Shown here: positions 33,969 through 43,483 of the stretch, one piece after another
Numbering within the stretch: position 1 is the first letter of the stretch
Layout of the letters: each line of letters starts with the position of its first letter
Source: Eleusine coracana subsp. coracana
Lineage: Eukaryota > Streptophyta > Magnoliopsida > Poales > Poaceae
DNA: 64,000 nucleotides
Direction of reading: 5' to 3'
Assembly (NCBI GenBank): GCA_032690845.1
Contig: CM064430.1
Span: forward strand, 3,830,949-3,894,948
The notes under the pieces: generated by a model
Told to the model about the DNA's origin: nothing
Seen by the model: only the letters and a program-made list of their open reading frames with translations
The model's database searches: none
Position numbers and translations under genes: made by a program

Positions 33969-35290
33969 GATTCACGAACAGGAAAAACATGTGGGCGTCG
34001 CCGCTATTCCTGTACCCACCGCTACAGTCGCCGTTCGTAGCGACGCTACCGGTCGTGTCCGTCGTCACGAGAGCGAGCATATGCGTCTCCGAGCTCCGTG
34101 GCAAGAACATGGCCTACTCCAAGTTCGCGCACGTCGTGGCCGCGGGCGGCGCCCGGGAGAAGTAGCGGGGTGCCGGCGCTCTCTTGCCGAGCCGTGTCGG
34201 GATGCTCCTGGCCTATGCCCCAGCACTGCTCGCCGTGTCCGTGTCCTTTGCCGTACCGGGGGCGTGGCGGATGGTCTACGTGGCCGGCTCCTCGGGGGCC
34301 ACACTTGCCCTGCACTTCCTCAAGCGGTTTCTTGTTGAGTTATGTTCCAAATTTATTATTAAATAAAGGGGCGACTTCTTATGGAGCGAAGTGGAGGCCT
34401 GTCGCTGGAGGCTTGGGCCATAGTGAAAACCCATTAAGCCCGACCCAGGGATGCCTGGAGGGGGGTGCGGGGGGTTGGCCCCCCGCGGTATGGTATATAA
34501 TCTCATTTAGGGTTTTACCCTATGATTATTGTCTTTTTATAAGCCGTCGTTATCTTGTCGGCATTGTAACCCTAACTCTTGATAGTGAAGTTTTGCTGGC
34601 TGGCACCTGTGGTTTTTTCCCTTCCACTTTGGGAGGGGTTTTCATGTTAAATCTCGTGTCCTGGTTTGATTTCTTTGTTCTTCATCGTATTAGCGGCATC
34701 GGTTTGTAACAGTTCTCGAGATAAAGCCACACACACAAACACAACAATACACGTCCAAAAGCAGAGCAGTTCTTCCTCGCATAATCAGCGGTCTTTCTCT
34801 ATCATCAGGTGCTTTTCGTTCACCGGTACAGCGGGAGCATGCCGCTGGCCTCGGCTGTGACCGTCTCAACCGGCTACCTCCTCAACAGTGTCGTGATGAT
34901 CTACGCGCAGCACCTCACCCATGGTCTACCGGACCCCACGATCAACCTGCTCTACCCGGACGTCGTCGTCTTCGTCATCGGCGCCACGGGCAACTTCTAC
35001 CACCACCTCCTTCTCTCAAGGCTGAGATCCAGTACCGGAGACGACGGCGCCAAGGGCTACAAGATCCCTTGGGCGGCCTGTTCGAGCTCGTCGCCTGCCC
35101 ACACTACCTATTCGAGATCGTCGTGTTCCTCAGGTTCGCCATGATCGCGCAAACGGTGTTCGCGCTCGCTGTGGCTATCAGCACGACGGTCTACCTCGCT
35201 GGCCGGAGCTGTGCTACCAGGAGGTGGTACGCGTCCAAGTTCGAGGAGTTCCTGATAAGGATCAGAGCTCTTGTGCCGTACGTCTTGTAG
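33969..35290 (+). pseudogene. Reductase-like relic C (copy of A), promoterless and disrupted
   Basis: Similarity to copy A starts only at GATTCACGAACAGG, about 20 bases before the ATG, so the 5' region is missing. Exon 1 (from 33990) has a premature stop (GAGAAGTAG near 34161). A 379-base solo LTR sits near its end, and the splice donor GT has become AT (CTCGAGATAAAG). The intron is otherwise nearly identical to that of A. Exon 2 begins at 34809 (VLFVHRYSGSMPLASA) and loses one base near 35069 (ATCCCTTGGGCGG against ATCCCTAGGGGTGG), after which the remaining frame ends ...RRWYASKFEEF at 35290. At least four independent lesions make it a clear pseudogene. Confidence 0.92.
34333..34711 (+). mobile_element. 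Solo LTR inside relic C
   Basis: 379 bases with TGTTGAG...TTGTAACA ends. It interrupts the exon where copy A reads CGGGTTCTCGAG. The flanks are TTTCT (34328-34332) and GTTCT (34712-34716), a 5-base duplication with one change; the original site in A is GTTCT. No internal retrotransposon sequence remains, so it is the usual product of recombination between two LTRs. It has no similarity to the LTRs of the other copia elements here. Confidence 0.8.
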
Positions 35291-36860
35291 CAAATTGGGG
35301 ACGACTGGTTCTCTTACAAGAGATTGTTGTTTTGACTGATATCCTATTGTTGTTCTAGCAAGTGACAGGAAGGCCACTGGAGAATGAAATGTCACATGAT
35401 AATGCATGCCTCTTATCTTCCTATGGAGAACACTTTGCTCAATTTTTGGAATGGCGAGACATTGATGCAAATCGTTAGTCGACAAAAGAGTTGGATGCGG
35501 CTTCTCTCCTCCCGTCTCCTCCCATGCATACTCTCGACCAGTCATGTATCTCTCGACCAGTCATGTATCCTTCAAGATGCTTTATGTCCTTTTCAAGTTC
35601 TACCAGTGAATTATAATTGTTCCACTAGCACAATGATTTTTTTACTTTGAAATATTGCATAGAAAAAGAGATAAAAAAATATCATATTGCTGGAATAAAT
35701 AAGTTGTATTGCTGCAACAATTGGTTTAATATATTGGAACAAATTATTTAGTAGGTTGAAACATTTTTATTTTTGAAGTCTGGAATATTTTGAATGAAGT
35801 TGGAATTAATTTGAATAGATGTGGAATTTTAAACATAGATTTAAATATCTCTCACATTGATCACTTAAAAGAATAGATCCAACAAAGATTATGATGTCCT
35901 TTTTTTCACTCTTTTGGTTGTTCTGGCTTTCTTTTCTTTTTTGGACTTCTTTGTTGTACTTGAGATCTTTTTTGTTCTTTACCTTTCATCAATATATTTT
36001 AATCTGTTTGCCCCTCCAGTTTCATCGAAAAACAAAGAGCAACATAGTTTAGGTACGAAGTGATTAAAGATGGGATTCATATATAAGAGCCAAGATAGTT
36101 CTAAACAAATATCTTCGAGGTGGTTGTCACTTGCCAACATTTTATTGCCCTAGGGTCAAGGTTAACCTCTAGAAACCATCGCATTCATAGCAAACAAAGC
36201 AGATTTTGAAATACAATATGAATTTTTGTGCACAAAATTGACTTCATGCAAAACACAATTATCTTGAGATCTTTTTTGTTCTTTACCTTTCATCAATATA
36301 TTTTAATCTGTTTTTCCCTCCAGTTTCATCAAAAAACAAAGAGCAACATAGTTTAGGTACGAAGTGATTAAAGATGGGATTCATATACAAGAGCCAAGAT
36401 AGTTCTAAACAAATATCTTCGAGGTGGTTGTCACTTGCCAACATTTTATTGCCCTAGGGTCAAGGTTAACCTCTAGAAAACATCACATCCATAGCGAACA
36501 AAGCAGATTTTGAAATACAATATGGATTTTTGTGCACAAAATTGACTTTATGCAAAACACAATTATCTATAACAAAAGTGGTATTACACCGATATATTAA
36601 TATTTGTTTATTGTAAGTTATAAGTTAATAATAGATTTTTCAAAAAATGACACAACATATTTCTCATATATCTACTACTCAATCACGAATAATTTTAATT
36701 GCGGAGTTATTGACCATGTGATAATAGAGTTATGGTGCTCGATGTTAGGATGTAGGTAAGTTTTATTAATTGCATTGGCATCAATGAATTTATTTGGCAC
36801 CTATAGTTTAGCATGGTGGAATAGCGAGAGCAAATTCCGACAATGAAAAGTCACAACAAA
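35291..36860. other. Downstream flank of copy C, duplicated from or to 24218-25639
   Basis: Same order of phrases as the flank of A, including GACATTGATGCAAATC, AGTTGGATG.GGCTTCTCTC and the AT-rich dispersed repeat. Non-coding. Confidence 0.7.
35959..36566 (+). repeat. Tandem duplication, 2 x about 304 bases
   Basis: CTTGAGATCTTTTTTGTTC starts both copies (35959 and 36263), and they run side by side with only about ten differences (roughly 3%). The corresponding flank of copy A has one copy, so this duplicated after the A/C split. Confidence 0.85.
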
Positions 36861-38690
36861 TGTTGTATGTGAGGCGACACAAGGGCATTTTCATATTGAT
36901 TAGTTGTATATGAAGGAGACAAATACGAATACGAGTTATGGTGAACAACAAAACTTCTAAGAACTCTCTAGAGCTTTTGAAGGGTAGTAGTGTTCGGCGT
37001 CAATCCTGGTTCCACTTACGAAGTTATAGATGTAGCACACTTGGTAACTTAAATACCGATTTCCAGGTTAACATTCATTATTAACTACAAGATGCAAGTT
37101 CTTATCCTCTAAATAATTTCTAGTTTATTCAGCTATAAACTAAATCTCCCTCTCTCCAATATAGGACACACTCCACCAGTGACTCACTCGAGAGCCAACA
37201 CTTCTAACTTGCCTTTCCTTTTTCTAAAAATAATTTATAACAATAGCTCTTTTCCTTGATTCATCCTATTCTGTTGAAAAATTTACATATCTCTATAACT
37301 TATTAATTGAGGTGAGGTTGTCTAGACCACTTTTTTTCGTGTCTAGATGTGTCCGTAACATTATCGTATTCAGTTTGTATTCTACAATGATTCACCAATC
37401 AATTTGAGTTGTTTTTAAACCATTTTCTAATCCTTTGTTGAATTGGACTCCGATTTTAATTCGATATTTCATACTAACAATAATTAATTATCTATTACTT
37501 TAACATCATATTTTAGATGGAAACTAATAACAAGAATTCTAATAATAACTCACTCTAAAATTATTATAATGAATATTATTTTTAAAACTAAAAAAGGTAA
37601 AGAAAAATAAAAATAGAGCAAATACTCAAGCCAAAAAAATTGATTAATTAAAAACCTTTTATAGTTACAAAAAAATTCTAACCATAATTTTATTTTTAAC
37701 AAAGACCTGTTACAACGCACGGGTATTTTGCTAGTTCTAGTCTATATAAAGATCAACATTAAGTTTTATTTATACTTTGAAACATGATGTAACATAAATA
37801 CTTATAAACACATAGGAGCATTCACCCTGACGAACACACACCAGACTTCTGTGAGGAGCCTCTTTGGAGGTCAATCACCAGAACAAAAGGTGGCAGTCAC
37901 CTCCTACCTCTTAGAGTTTCTCTTCGTTTTTTTTCTTTCTCTTCCTTCTCCCTCCCCTATTCAACCCTGACCTAGCCTCACGTGATGAGGGCTTCCTCGC
38001 CTTGCTTGTACCCCACGCTCCGAGCCCATGAGCCTCGCGCCTCATGCCATAGCTACCAGGCCTCGCGCCACAACCAATAGCGATGCTCTAACCCTAACTC
38101 TAATTTTTGATTGAACATTTATAATACTGGTTAAATTATATAAAAAATGAAAATTTTAATCACCAAACAAACATGTTAGGCCAATATCTAAAAAATGTTG
38201 ATATAAAGAAATTTTGGATCAATATTAAAGAAAATGTTGAGTACAATTAATAAAGTTATAAAAAATATTCAAATTAAGAAAATATTGCATCAATAAAATA
38301 CAATGTATAAAAGGTTCAGCCAACATTCCCAAAAATAGAAATGTCTAAAAATAAAAACCACCCCAAAAATGAATTGACCGCTAAAGCATTATTCTAGCCG
38401 TTGACGGCTAATTAGCCAATCCTCCTATCAGCGTCTTCTAAAGGTTGGTCCGACCGATCTTAAGATTTAAGACGTCAATACGGACACATCGCTGTCGAGC
38501 GAAAAAGTAACCTACTACAGAAAAGTAGTTAGCGGTAAACACTCATGCTGAGTCTGAGTCTCTGAGATTTATAGTCGAGCGGTAAACACTCATGCTGTAT
38601 TGGTGACGTGACCAAGACTTGTGTATCAAACTATCAACTGATGTATTATACGTTGTATGCAGGTTATGTTCATCCTCATTAAGCATAAAA
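36861..38690. other. AT-rich spacer with a Helitron-like 3' end
   Basis: At 37706-37734 a weak CCTGT/ACGGG hairpin in ...CAACGCACGGGTATTTTG is followed by CTAG and T, as in rice Helitron 3' ends. Near 38531 and 38578 GCGGTAAACACTCATGCTG occurs twice. No gene recognised. Confidence 0.45.
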
Positions 38691-38890
38691 TTTGGACCTG
38701 TGTGCTATCAAGCGCTGTTTCACAGTCCACCCATCCCTTCCTGCGCCCGGCGCAAAAGACACCAGATTTGTCCGGCACTCTGGCTTGCTGGAATCTTTTT
38801 TGGCACCTCACTGCAGCGTCTCCAGCCGGTGAGATACTATTCTGCAACCCTCAGCTCTGTATTCGGCTATCAAACAGAGACTGGAAAAAC

Positions 38891-39762
38891 ATGTGGCCGG
38901 CACCGCCGTTCCTGTACCCACCACTGGAGTTGCCGTTCATGGCGGCTCTGTCGGCAGTGTCCGTCGTCTCAGGGGTGAGCTTGGGCGTCTCAGAGCTCCG
39001 CGGCGAGAACGTGCCCTACTCCAAGTTCTCCCGCGCCGCATCTGGTCATCAGCGGTGCCTGCCCAGCCGCGTCGGGATGCTGTTGACCTACGTCCCGGCG
39101 CTCGTCGCTGTGCTCGCGTCCTTCGCCGTGTCGGGCGTCACGGATGGCCCGCGCGCCGGGCTTCTCGGCGCCACGCTCTCCGTGCACTTCGTCAAACGGG
39201 TTCTCGAGGTAAACCGTGTACAAAGCAGAGCAACTCTCCCCTATGAACTGGTCTCCTCCTAACCAGTGTTCTCCGTCAGGTGATTTTCCTTCACCGGTAC
39301 AGCGGGAACATGCCGCTCGTCACGGTTCTCACAGTTTCCATCGGCTACCTCCTCAGCAGCGTCATGATGATCTACGAGCAGCACATCAACCGCTCTTTCC
39401 CTGACCCTCCTGTCGACCTGCTCTACCCGGGCGTGCTCGTTTTCGCCGTTGGCATCATCGGCAACTTCTACCACCACTACCTTCTCTCAAGACTGAGAAG
39501 CGGGGGCCGAGGGGATGGCGCCATGGCTTACACGATTCCAAGGGGCGGCCTGTTCGAGCTTGTCGCCTGCCCGCACTACCTCTTTGAGATTGTCGTGTTC
39601 CTCGGGTTCGCCATGATCGCGCAGACGGTGTTCTCGCTCGCCGTGGCATTTAGTACAGCGGCCTACCTCGCCGGCCGGAGCTGCGCAACCAGGAGATGGT
39701 ACGTGGCCAAGTTCGAGGAGTTCCCGGAGAGGATGAAGGCTGTTGTTCCGTTTGTCTTTTAG
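38891..39762 (+). CDS. Steroid 5-alpha-reductase-like membrane protein, copy D
   Basis: Exon 1 is 38891-39208, a 71-base GT-AG intron follows, and exon 2 is 39280-39762; 266 residues. It starts MWPAPPFLYPPLELPF, parallel to copy A. Exon 1 is nine codons shorter than A because the loop after YSKF is trimmed. The family C-terminal region includes AYTIPRGGLFELVACPHYLF and TRRWYVAKFEEFPERM. The C-terminus is PFVF, whereas A ends PYVL. Its intron is unrelated to the A/C intron, while exon 2 and the 3' flank match relic B, so D and B are one subtype. Likely an ER membrane NADPH-dependent double-bond reductase; substrate unknown. Its 3' end faces CXE-2 (500 bases apart, converging). Confidence 0.86.
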
Positions 39763-40260
39763 TAGCTAGTTGGGAGAGCCGACGCCCTGTTTGCATGATA
39801 TTATTGTTGTTTTTAACTGATCGAGATCTGTTGTAGTGGCAACTTGCAGTGTGGCAACAAAGCCATGCAGAATTGAAATGTCACCTGGCCATATACTTCA
39901 GTCATCCTACAGGGATTAGTTTTCTATTAAATATTGGAATGAATGGATCTTGCATTATGTAATCGATTAGTTGCATGTTTCGATTGTTTGACATTATCCA
40001 ATCAGCCCCAGTAAATCAAACGAAGGAACAGAGTAGACAAAGAGGACTCAAACTTAAAGCAATCACACAGATGATGCTTGCAATCCACTACTGCTCGAGA
40101 GTTATTAATTCAGTTCAGAACAGCTTTATTACCAGCTCAATTTTGTAATGGGAGGCGACAAAAGCGTTATGCTGCACGACAATCGGCTCGTGCGAGCGTC
40201 ACGAGACGTCGTGCCAGAACAAGCAGGCCGAGTCCCGAGCGCTCAGGCTCACAGGCTCTG

Positions 40261-41298
40261 CTATGCTGCGCCGCCGCCGTGCACGAACCACCGCACGACG
40301 CGGACAAGCTCCGCCGCGTCCTCGCTTTCTGGCTTGAAGACCGCGAACGCGTGTGCCTGCCCCGCGAACTCCACGAGCTCGACTTGCTTCCCGGCCGCCT
40401 TGAGCCGCGCCACGTAGTCCCTGATCCGGTCAACAAGCATGTCGCGGTCGCCGGTCGCGACGAGCATCGACGGGAGGTTCACAGCGTCATCCAGACCACG
40501 GCTACCCGACCCGAACGGGTTCGCCGCGGGGTGGTCCCGGGCCGCCCCCACCGGCAGCGCGATCCGCCACATCTGGTCGTACAACGCCAGCGTCAGAAAC
40601 GCGTCGGCCGGGCACGCCGCCTCCGATGGCGTCCTCTCCTCCCCGCCGAAGTACGGCCACAGGAGGACGCACCCGGCGACGCGTGCGGGTTCAACGGGGA
40701 GGTCGCCGGAGCCGATGCGGACGGCGGCGTGGTGCGCGATGTTGGCGCCGGCCGAGTCGCCGGAGACGAACACGCGGCGGAAGTCTGCCGTCTCGGCGAG
40801 CCACGGGTCTGTGGTGGCCGTGGCCGCCTGGGCGCGCAGCCACGAGAGGACCGACCACGCATCCTCATGAGCGGCGGGGAGGCGGTGCTCGGGGGCGAGG
40901 CGGTAGTCGGCGGAAAGCACGACGGCGGGGAGCTCGGCGGCGAGACGGAGGCACAAGGCGTGGAAGTCGGGCATGGCGAAGGTGCCGACGACGAAGCCGC
41001 CGCCGTGGAAGAAGACGAGCACCGGGAGCTTCTCTCCTCTTCCTCCTCCTCCGGCGGATGGAGCGAACATGCGGAGGCTGAGCTTGTTCGCCTCGTCGTA
41101 CACGACGTCCTTCCATTTCACCGGCGACGAGTCGTCGGGCAAGGCCGCGTCATCTTGGTGGAGCACGAGCGGGGGCGGGACGCGCTTCACGGTACCGTCG
41201 CTGTAGACCTGGAGCACGCCGAGGCAGTTCTCTACGACGTGCGGTGGCTGTGACTCCTCGCCGGGGACACCGGACGCCGGCGAGTTGGTGGACGACAT
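40261..41298 (-). CDS. Carboxylesterase CXE-2 (alpha/beta hydrolase)
   Basis: Single exon, 345 residues, starting MSSTNSPAS. An in-frame ATG at 41376 would add 26 residues unlike the family and would overlap the probable TATA region. Motifs: HGGG at 98-101 (oxyanion hole), DYRLAPEHRLPAAHED at 131-146, GDSAGAN with Ser182, Asp286 in GDRDML and His316 in QAHAF, so the triad is complete. Predicted soluble esterase of the plant CXE group acting on small acyl esters. The sequence WPYFGGEERTPSEAA is shared with CXE-3, marking the two as tandem relatives separated by relics and a retrotransposon. Glycine-rich insertion SAGGGGRG at about 81-88. Substrate unknown. Confidence 0.9.
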   Translation of the reverse strand: MSSTNSPASGVPGEESQPPHVVENCLGVLQVYSDGTVKRVPPPLVLHQDDAALPDDSSPVKWKDVVYDEANKLSLRMFAPSAGGGGRGEKLPVLVFFHGGGFVVGTFAMPDFHALCLRLAAELPAVVLSADYRLAPEHRLPAAHEDAWSVLSWLRAQAATATTDPWLAETADFRRVFVSGDSAGANIAHHAAVRIGSGDLPVEPARVAGCVLLWPYFGGEERTPSEAACPADAFLTLALYDQMWRIALPVGAARDHPAANPFGSGSRGLDDAVNLPSMLVATGDRDMLVDRIRDYVARLKAAGKQVELVEFAGQAHAFAVFKPESEDAAELVRVVRWFVHGGGAA

Positions 41299-41364
41299 GG
41301 TGAATTGGTGTGGATGCTCTAAAAACAATTTGGTGATGTGGTTCAAATGCAGTAAGGAGCATGT

Positions 41365-41395
41365 GATATATAGCACAGTAATACAATATATATAG
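41365..41395 (-). promoter_or_regulatory. Probable TATA region of CXE-2
   Basis: Read on the minus strand, CTATATATA (41387-41395) and GCTATATATC (41365-41374) lie 67-97 bases upstream of the ATG at 41298, a plausible core-promoter spacing. Which one is used is not known. Confidence 0.45.
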
Positions 41396-42887
41396 TGTGC
41401 TTCGGCTGACGAGTTTGCAGGAGGGTGTCAATTAATTAGTAAAAAATGACGGTGCATTTTGAAATTAAGCTCCGTACGATACTTGCACACGTAAGAGAGA
41501 ATATCGTACTGGCATTTTTACATTTTTGTAGATAATAGTTGACGTTTGCGTTGACGAAAATTAGTCACGATTTACTTTCGTGAACTAACGAGCAGGACCC
41601 ATGGTTTAGGCGTAAGAGTACTACTAACTACTACGTGCAATGTTTTTTTTCTTTCGTGGAAACAAGCTGCTGTTGCTGAGGCACTCTCAAAGCAGATCTA
41701 TAGTCAGGTAGGGCAGGTGCGGACCTCCAATAATTTTGCATAACCTAACACATACTAAAATCATGATGGTTGGTGTCGAATACCATTTAATCTATCTTCA
41801 AAATTCCCGTAACCTTCAGTGAACAAAATCATTGTTGCCACATTTCCTAGTGTTGGAGGTTGGCATGTTGTTTCAGAAAGATATGCAGATGCTTCTGTTT
41901 CACTTACACAGCTACAACTGGTCAGCTTTTTATATTGTGAAAGAAAGAAAGAAAGAAAAAAACTGATGCTGTTAAATAAGGAAAAAGAAAACTGATCAAT
42001 GATCATACGCACACCAGAATCACAGATTCAATGATTCGACCGGCGATCTTTATATTGTTATGAAAGAAAAAGATATTCCGTAGGTGTTTTCAAATTAGAA
42101 CCTTGCATTCTGTTCGCAGTGGCATTTACAGATGAATTTCCATACCCTGTTCTTTGTATGAGCTTCATGAGTACGATCTAGACCATACTTAATTTCTAAG
42201 GTACCCAAGAAAGAGTAAGGAAACCTGCATCCAGTATGATTTAATTTTTTTACATATTTTCTAGCTTTTAGTTAATGGTTTGTTATTTTGTGTTTTAATT
42301 TTTTTAAAGTTTATTTGAATAATAATTAAGAATTTTTAAATCTAGATCTAATAACTCAAAGAGGTGACTGTAAATTACCTAAATTTTCATTCAGCTGAAA
42401 ATTAACAAGTCTCTTTCTTTTTATCATGACATTTCGAAGACTTACTGCAGTGTCAGTGTCACTTCTCGATGACCACCCCGTGCCAGACTTTTAGTTTTAC
42501 ACGAATTTCAGATATTCACTAGTACTTTTTTTCTTTTCAATGCCTATATCATCAGTCAATCTAATTGATGTGAAATGACAGACGCAAGCACGATTTAAAG
42601 GTGTTGCCATGTGGGTGGACGGGTGGTGCATCATAGTTAACCTGTCTTCTAAATTAAAGGTAAATCGAGAAAAAAATCAGACTCCATAGGACATCTCTTT
42701 ATTTTCACTTTGTATGTCAAATCAGGAGATGGATAGCAGAGATTGACAGAACAACTTCCAACTGACCACATGATCATCACTGCATCTGTACATGTCTTGT
42801 CAATTTATTCTAAAACAAAAAACTTTCATACACAGCTTTATTTGTGATTCTATGCTTTAGATTTTTCGAGCAAGAAAGTGAAATACC
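41396..42887. other. Intergenic sequence
   Basis: AT-rich; a GAAA-rich microsatellite lies at about 41940-41962. No gene recognised. Confidence 0.4.
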
Positions 42888-42972
42888 GTGCACAAACCTC
42901 CTGATGATGACTCGGGTCAGCTCGTTGGACGCCTCACCCCACGGCTCGAAGATGAAGAACAACCCGTGCACT
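42888..42972 (-). pseudogene. Relic of a carboxylesterase C-terminus
   Basis: Minus-strand translation contains HGLFFIFEPWGEASNELTRV followed by RRFV, nearly the same as the end of CXE-3 (HGFFVFEPWGEASDELIRV). Only about 28 codons remain, with the catalytic-His region but no Ser or Asp. It is cut off on its left-coding side by the MITE at 42979. Confidence 0.8.
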
Positions 42973-42978
42973 TCAAAT

Positions 42979-43468
42979 TGCAGGTGGGGCAGGTATTTAA
43001 TGGAACCTGCCAACCCATCCTGTAAATTTAACCCACAAAGCCCGCTGCAAAAACCCGCTTTTAAATTTATGGGTCAAAGCGGACCAGTTTATTAAGCCCA
43101 CGAGACAAATTGTAGAACCCGCAAATACCCGCAATAACCCGCTTCTTGTCAAACAACAATATGTGACGACATGCTCAGGACCACCATGCTTCAACTCACT
43201 TATCATGCATGTGCTTGTATTAGTTACGTAATATATCAGTGGTCAGAGCAGCGGAGTTAGTGTTGTCGCATCACCACACTCAAATACACATGTGTATACA
43301 TCTCAGCTAGTATTTGTGGGTACATGTGGGTTTGGCGGGCTTAGCCACGAAGACCGCGAGTGCGTATAGATAAATATATGTGGGTTAGCGGCAGCCGCAA
43401 TTAACTAGCGAAAGCTTTGCGGCCAGTGCAGGCGGGTTGCGGCTGTCCAGTACCCGCCCCGCCTGCAA
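42979..43468. mobile_element. hAT-type MITE candidate rich in CCCGC/GCGGG
   Basis: The ends TTGCAGGTGGGGCAGG and the inverted CCCGCCCCGCCTGCAA form terminal repeats. Flanks CTTCAAAT and CTTGAGAT resemble a decayed 8-base duplication. Inside are many AACCCGC / GCGGGTT motifs in both orientations. Non-coding, about 490 bases. Confidence 0.6.
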
Positions 43469-43483
43469 CTTGAGATACATGAT

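Noticed and set aside
34098..34709. 203-codon frame across relic C and the solo LTR
   Set aside because: Crosses an exon relic in the wrong frame and an LTR; chance fusion.
40078..41253. 391-codon plus-strand frame opposite CXE-2
   Set aside because: Shadow frame in GC-rich sequence; the minus strand carries the complete esterase motif set.
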